DNA of 34,349 nucleotides from an uncultured Bacteroidia bacterium (GTDB taxonomy: Bacteria > Bacteroidota > Bacteroidia > Bacteroidales > Prolixibacteraceae), in NCBI GenBank assembly GCA_903850335.1, contig CAINLJ010000019.1, forward strand, positions 1 to 34,349, written 5' to 3'. The notes under the pieces are model-generated. The model had not been told where the DNA came from and did not search any database. It worked only from the letters and a program-made list of their open reading frames with translations. Positions within the stretch are counted from its first letter, which is position 1. Every line of letters begins with the position of its first letter. A program made the translations under genes and the position numbers. Positions 34,289 through 34,349 of the stretch are shown piece by piece.

Positions 34289-34349
34289 GTAGTTCTTTGA
34301 CAATTTTTTGATTTTTTGGTGTGTTTGGGTTTATAGCAAACATGCACAT
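34263..34349 (-). CDS. Possible 3' end of a minus-strand gene entering from the right edge
   Basis: The minus strand is open from the window edge to a TAA at 34265-34263, giving 28 residues that end NYGKIAA and contain NPNTPKNQKIVKELL, a plausible protein-like end. It begins close to where ORF6N similarity is lost (34240), so it may belong to an inserted element. No family was recognised and the frame is too short to be sure it is coding. Confidence 0.2.
   Translation of the reverse strand: MCMFAINPNTPKNQKIVKELLNYGKIAA

Noticed and set aside
1-34349. CRISPR array, tRNA, rRNA, SusC/SusD pair or integrase.
   Set aside because: None was seen on either strand; no regularly spaced repeats with spacers and no cloverleaf-like sequence were noticed, though a dedicated scan was not possible.

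Overview
The window looks like a chromosomal carbohydrate-catabolism region of a Bacteroidota bacterium, probably of the Bacteroidales/Marinilabiliales type. The evidence is an AT-rich composition, starts without clear Shine-Dalgarno sequences, many secreted or lipoprotein glycoside hydrolases, and accessory genes typical of that phylum (ORF6N protein, Phd-type antitoxin). This is inference from content; no rRNA or other marker gene is present. No tRNA, CRISPR array, SusC/SusD pair, HTCS or sigma/anti-sigma regulator was seen, so this is a CAZyme cluster without its usual importer.

Layout. (1) 3-3963, plus strand: end of a CocE/NonD-type hydrolase, a secreted SGNH esterase, a secreted helical-toroid protein of unknown activity, and a concanavalin-like domain protein. 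(2) 3964-6086: a decayed accessory patch with a large perfect palindrome, an array of TTACTCA/TGAGTAA heptamers, an antitoxin gene with its operator but only a remnant of the toxin, an XPF-type nuclease, and a GH29 fucosidase pseudogene with three lesions. (3) 6147-8722: a sugar epimerase/isomerase, and a convergent GH20 hexosaminidase lipoprotein. (4) 8910-21883, plus strand, tightly packed: GH29 fucosidase, ROK kinase, GH92 mannosidase, GH2 beta-mannosidase-like enzyme, GH38 mannosidase, and a lipoprotein with a transglutaminase-fold core. (5) 21928-24351, minus strand: an RND/MMPL exporter. (6) 24602-33848, plus strand: GH106 and GH78 alpha-L-rhamnosidases and a three-part esterase with two SGNH domains. 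(7) 33956-34288: a truncated ORF6N gene at the edge.

How the genes may work together. Block 4 plus GH20 supplies the exo-enzymes needed to strip an N-linked glycan: fucose (GH29), antenna or core GlcNAc (GH20), alpha-mannose (GH92, GH38), the core beta-mannose (GH2), and a kinase for a released sugar. No endo-glucosaminidase (GH18/GH85) or PNGase F is visible. The last gene of the block has an N-terminal core whose Cys and His motifs resemble the eukaryotic peptide:N-glycanase (NGLY1/Png1), which also has the transglutaminase fold. I propose, as inference only, that it is the missing glycan-releasing amidase. Block 6 looks aimed at an acylated rhamnose-bearing glycan or glycoside.
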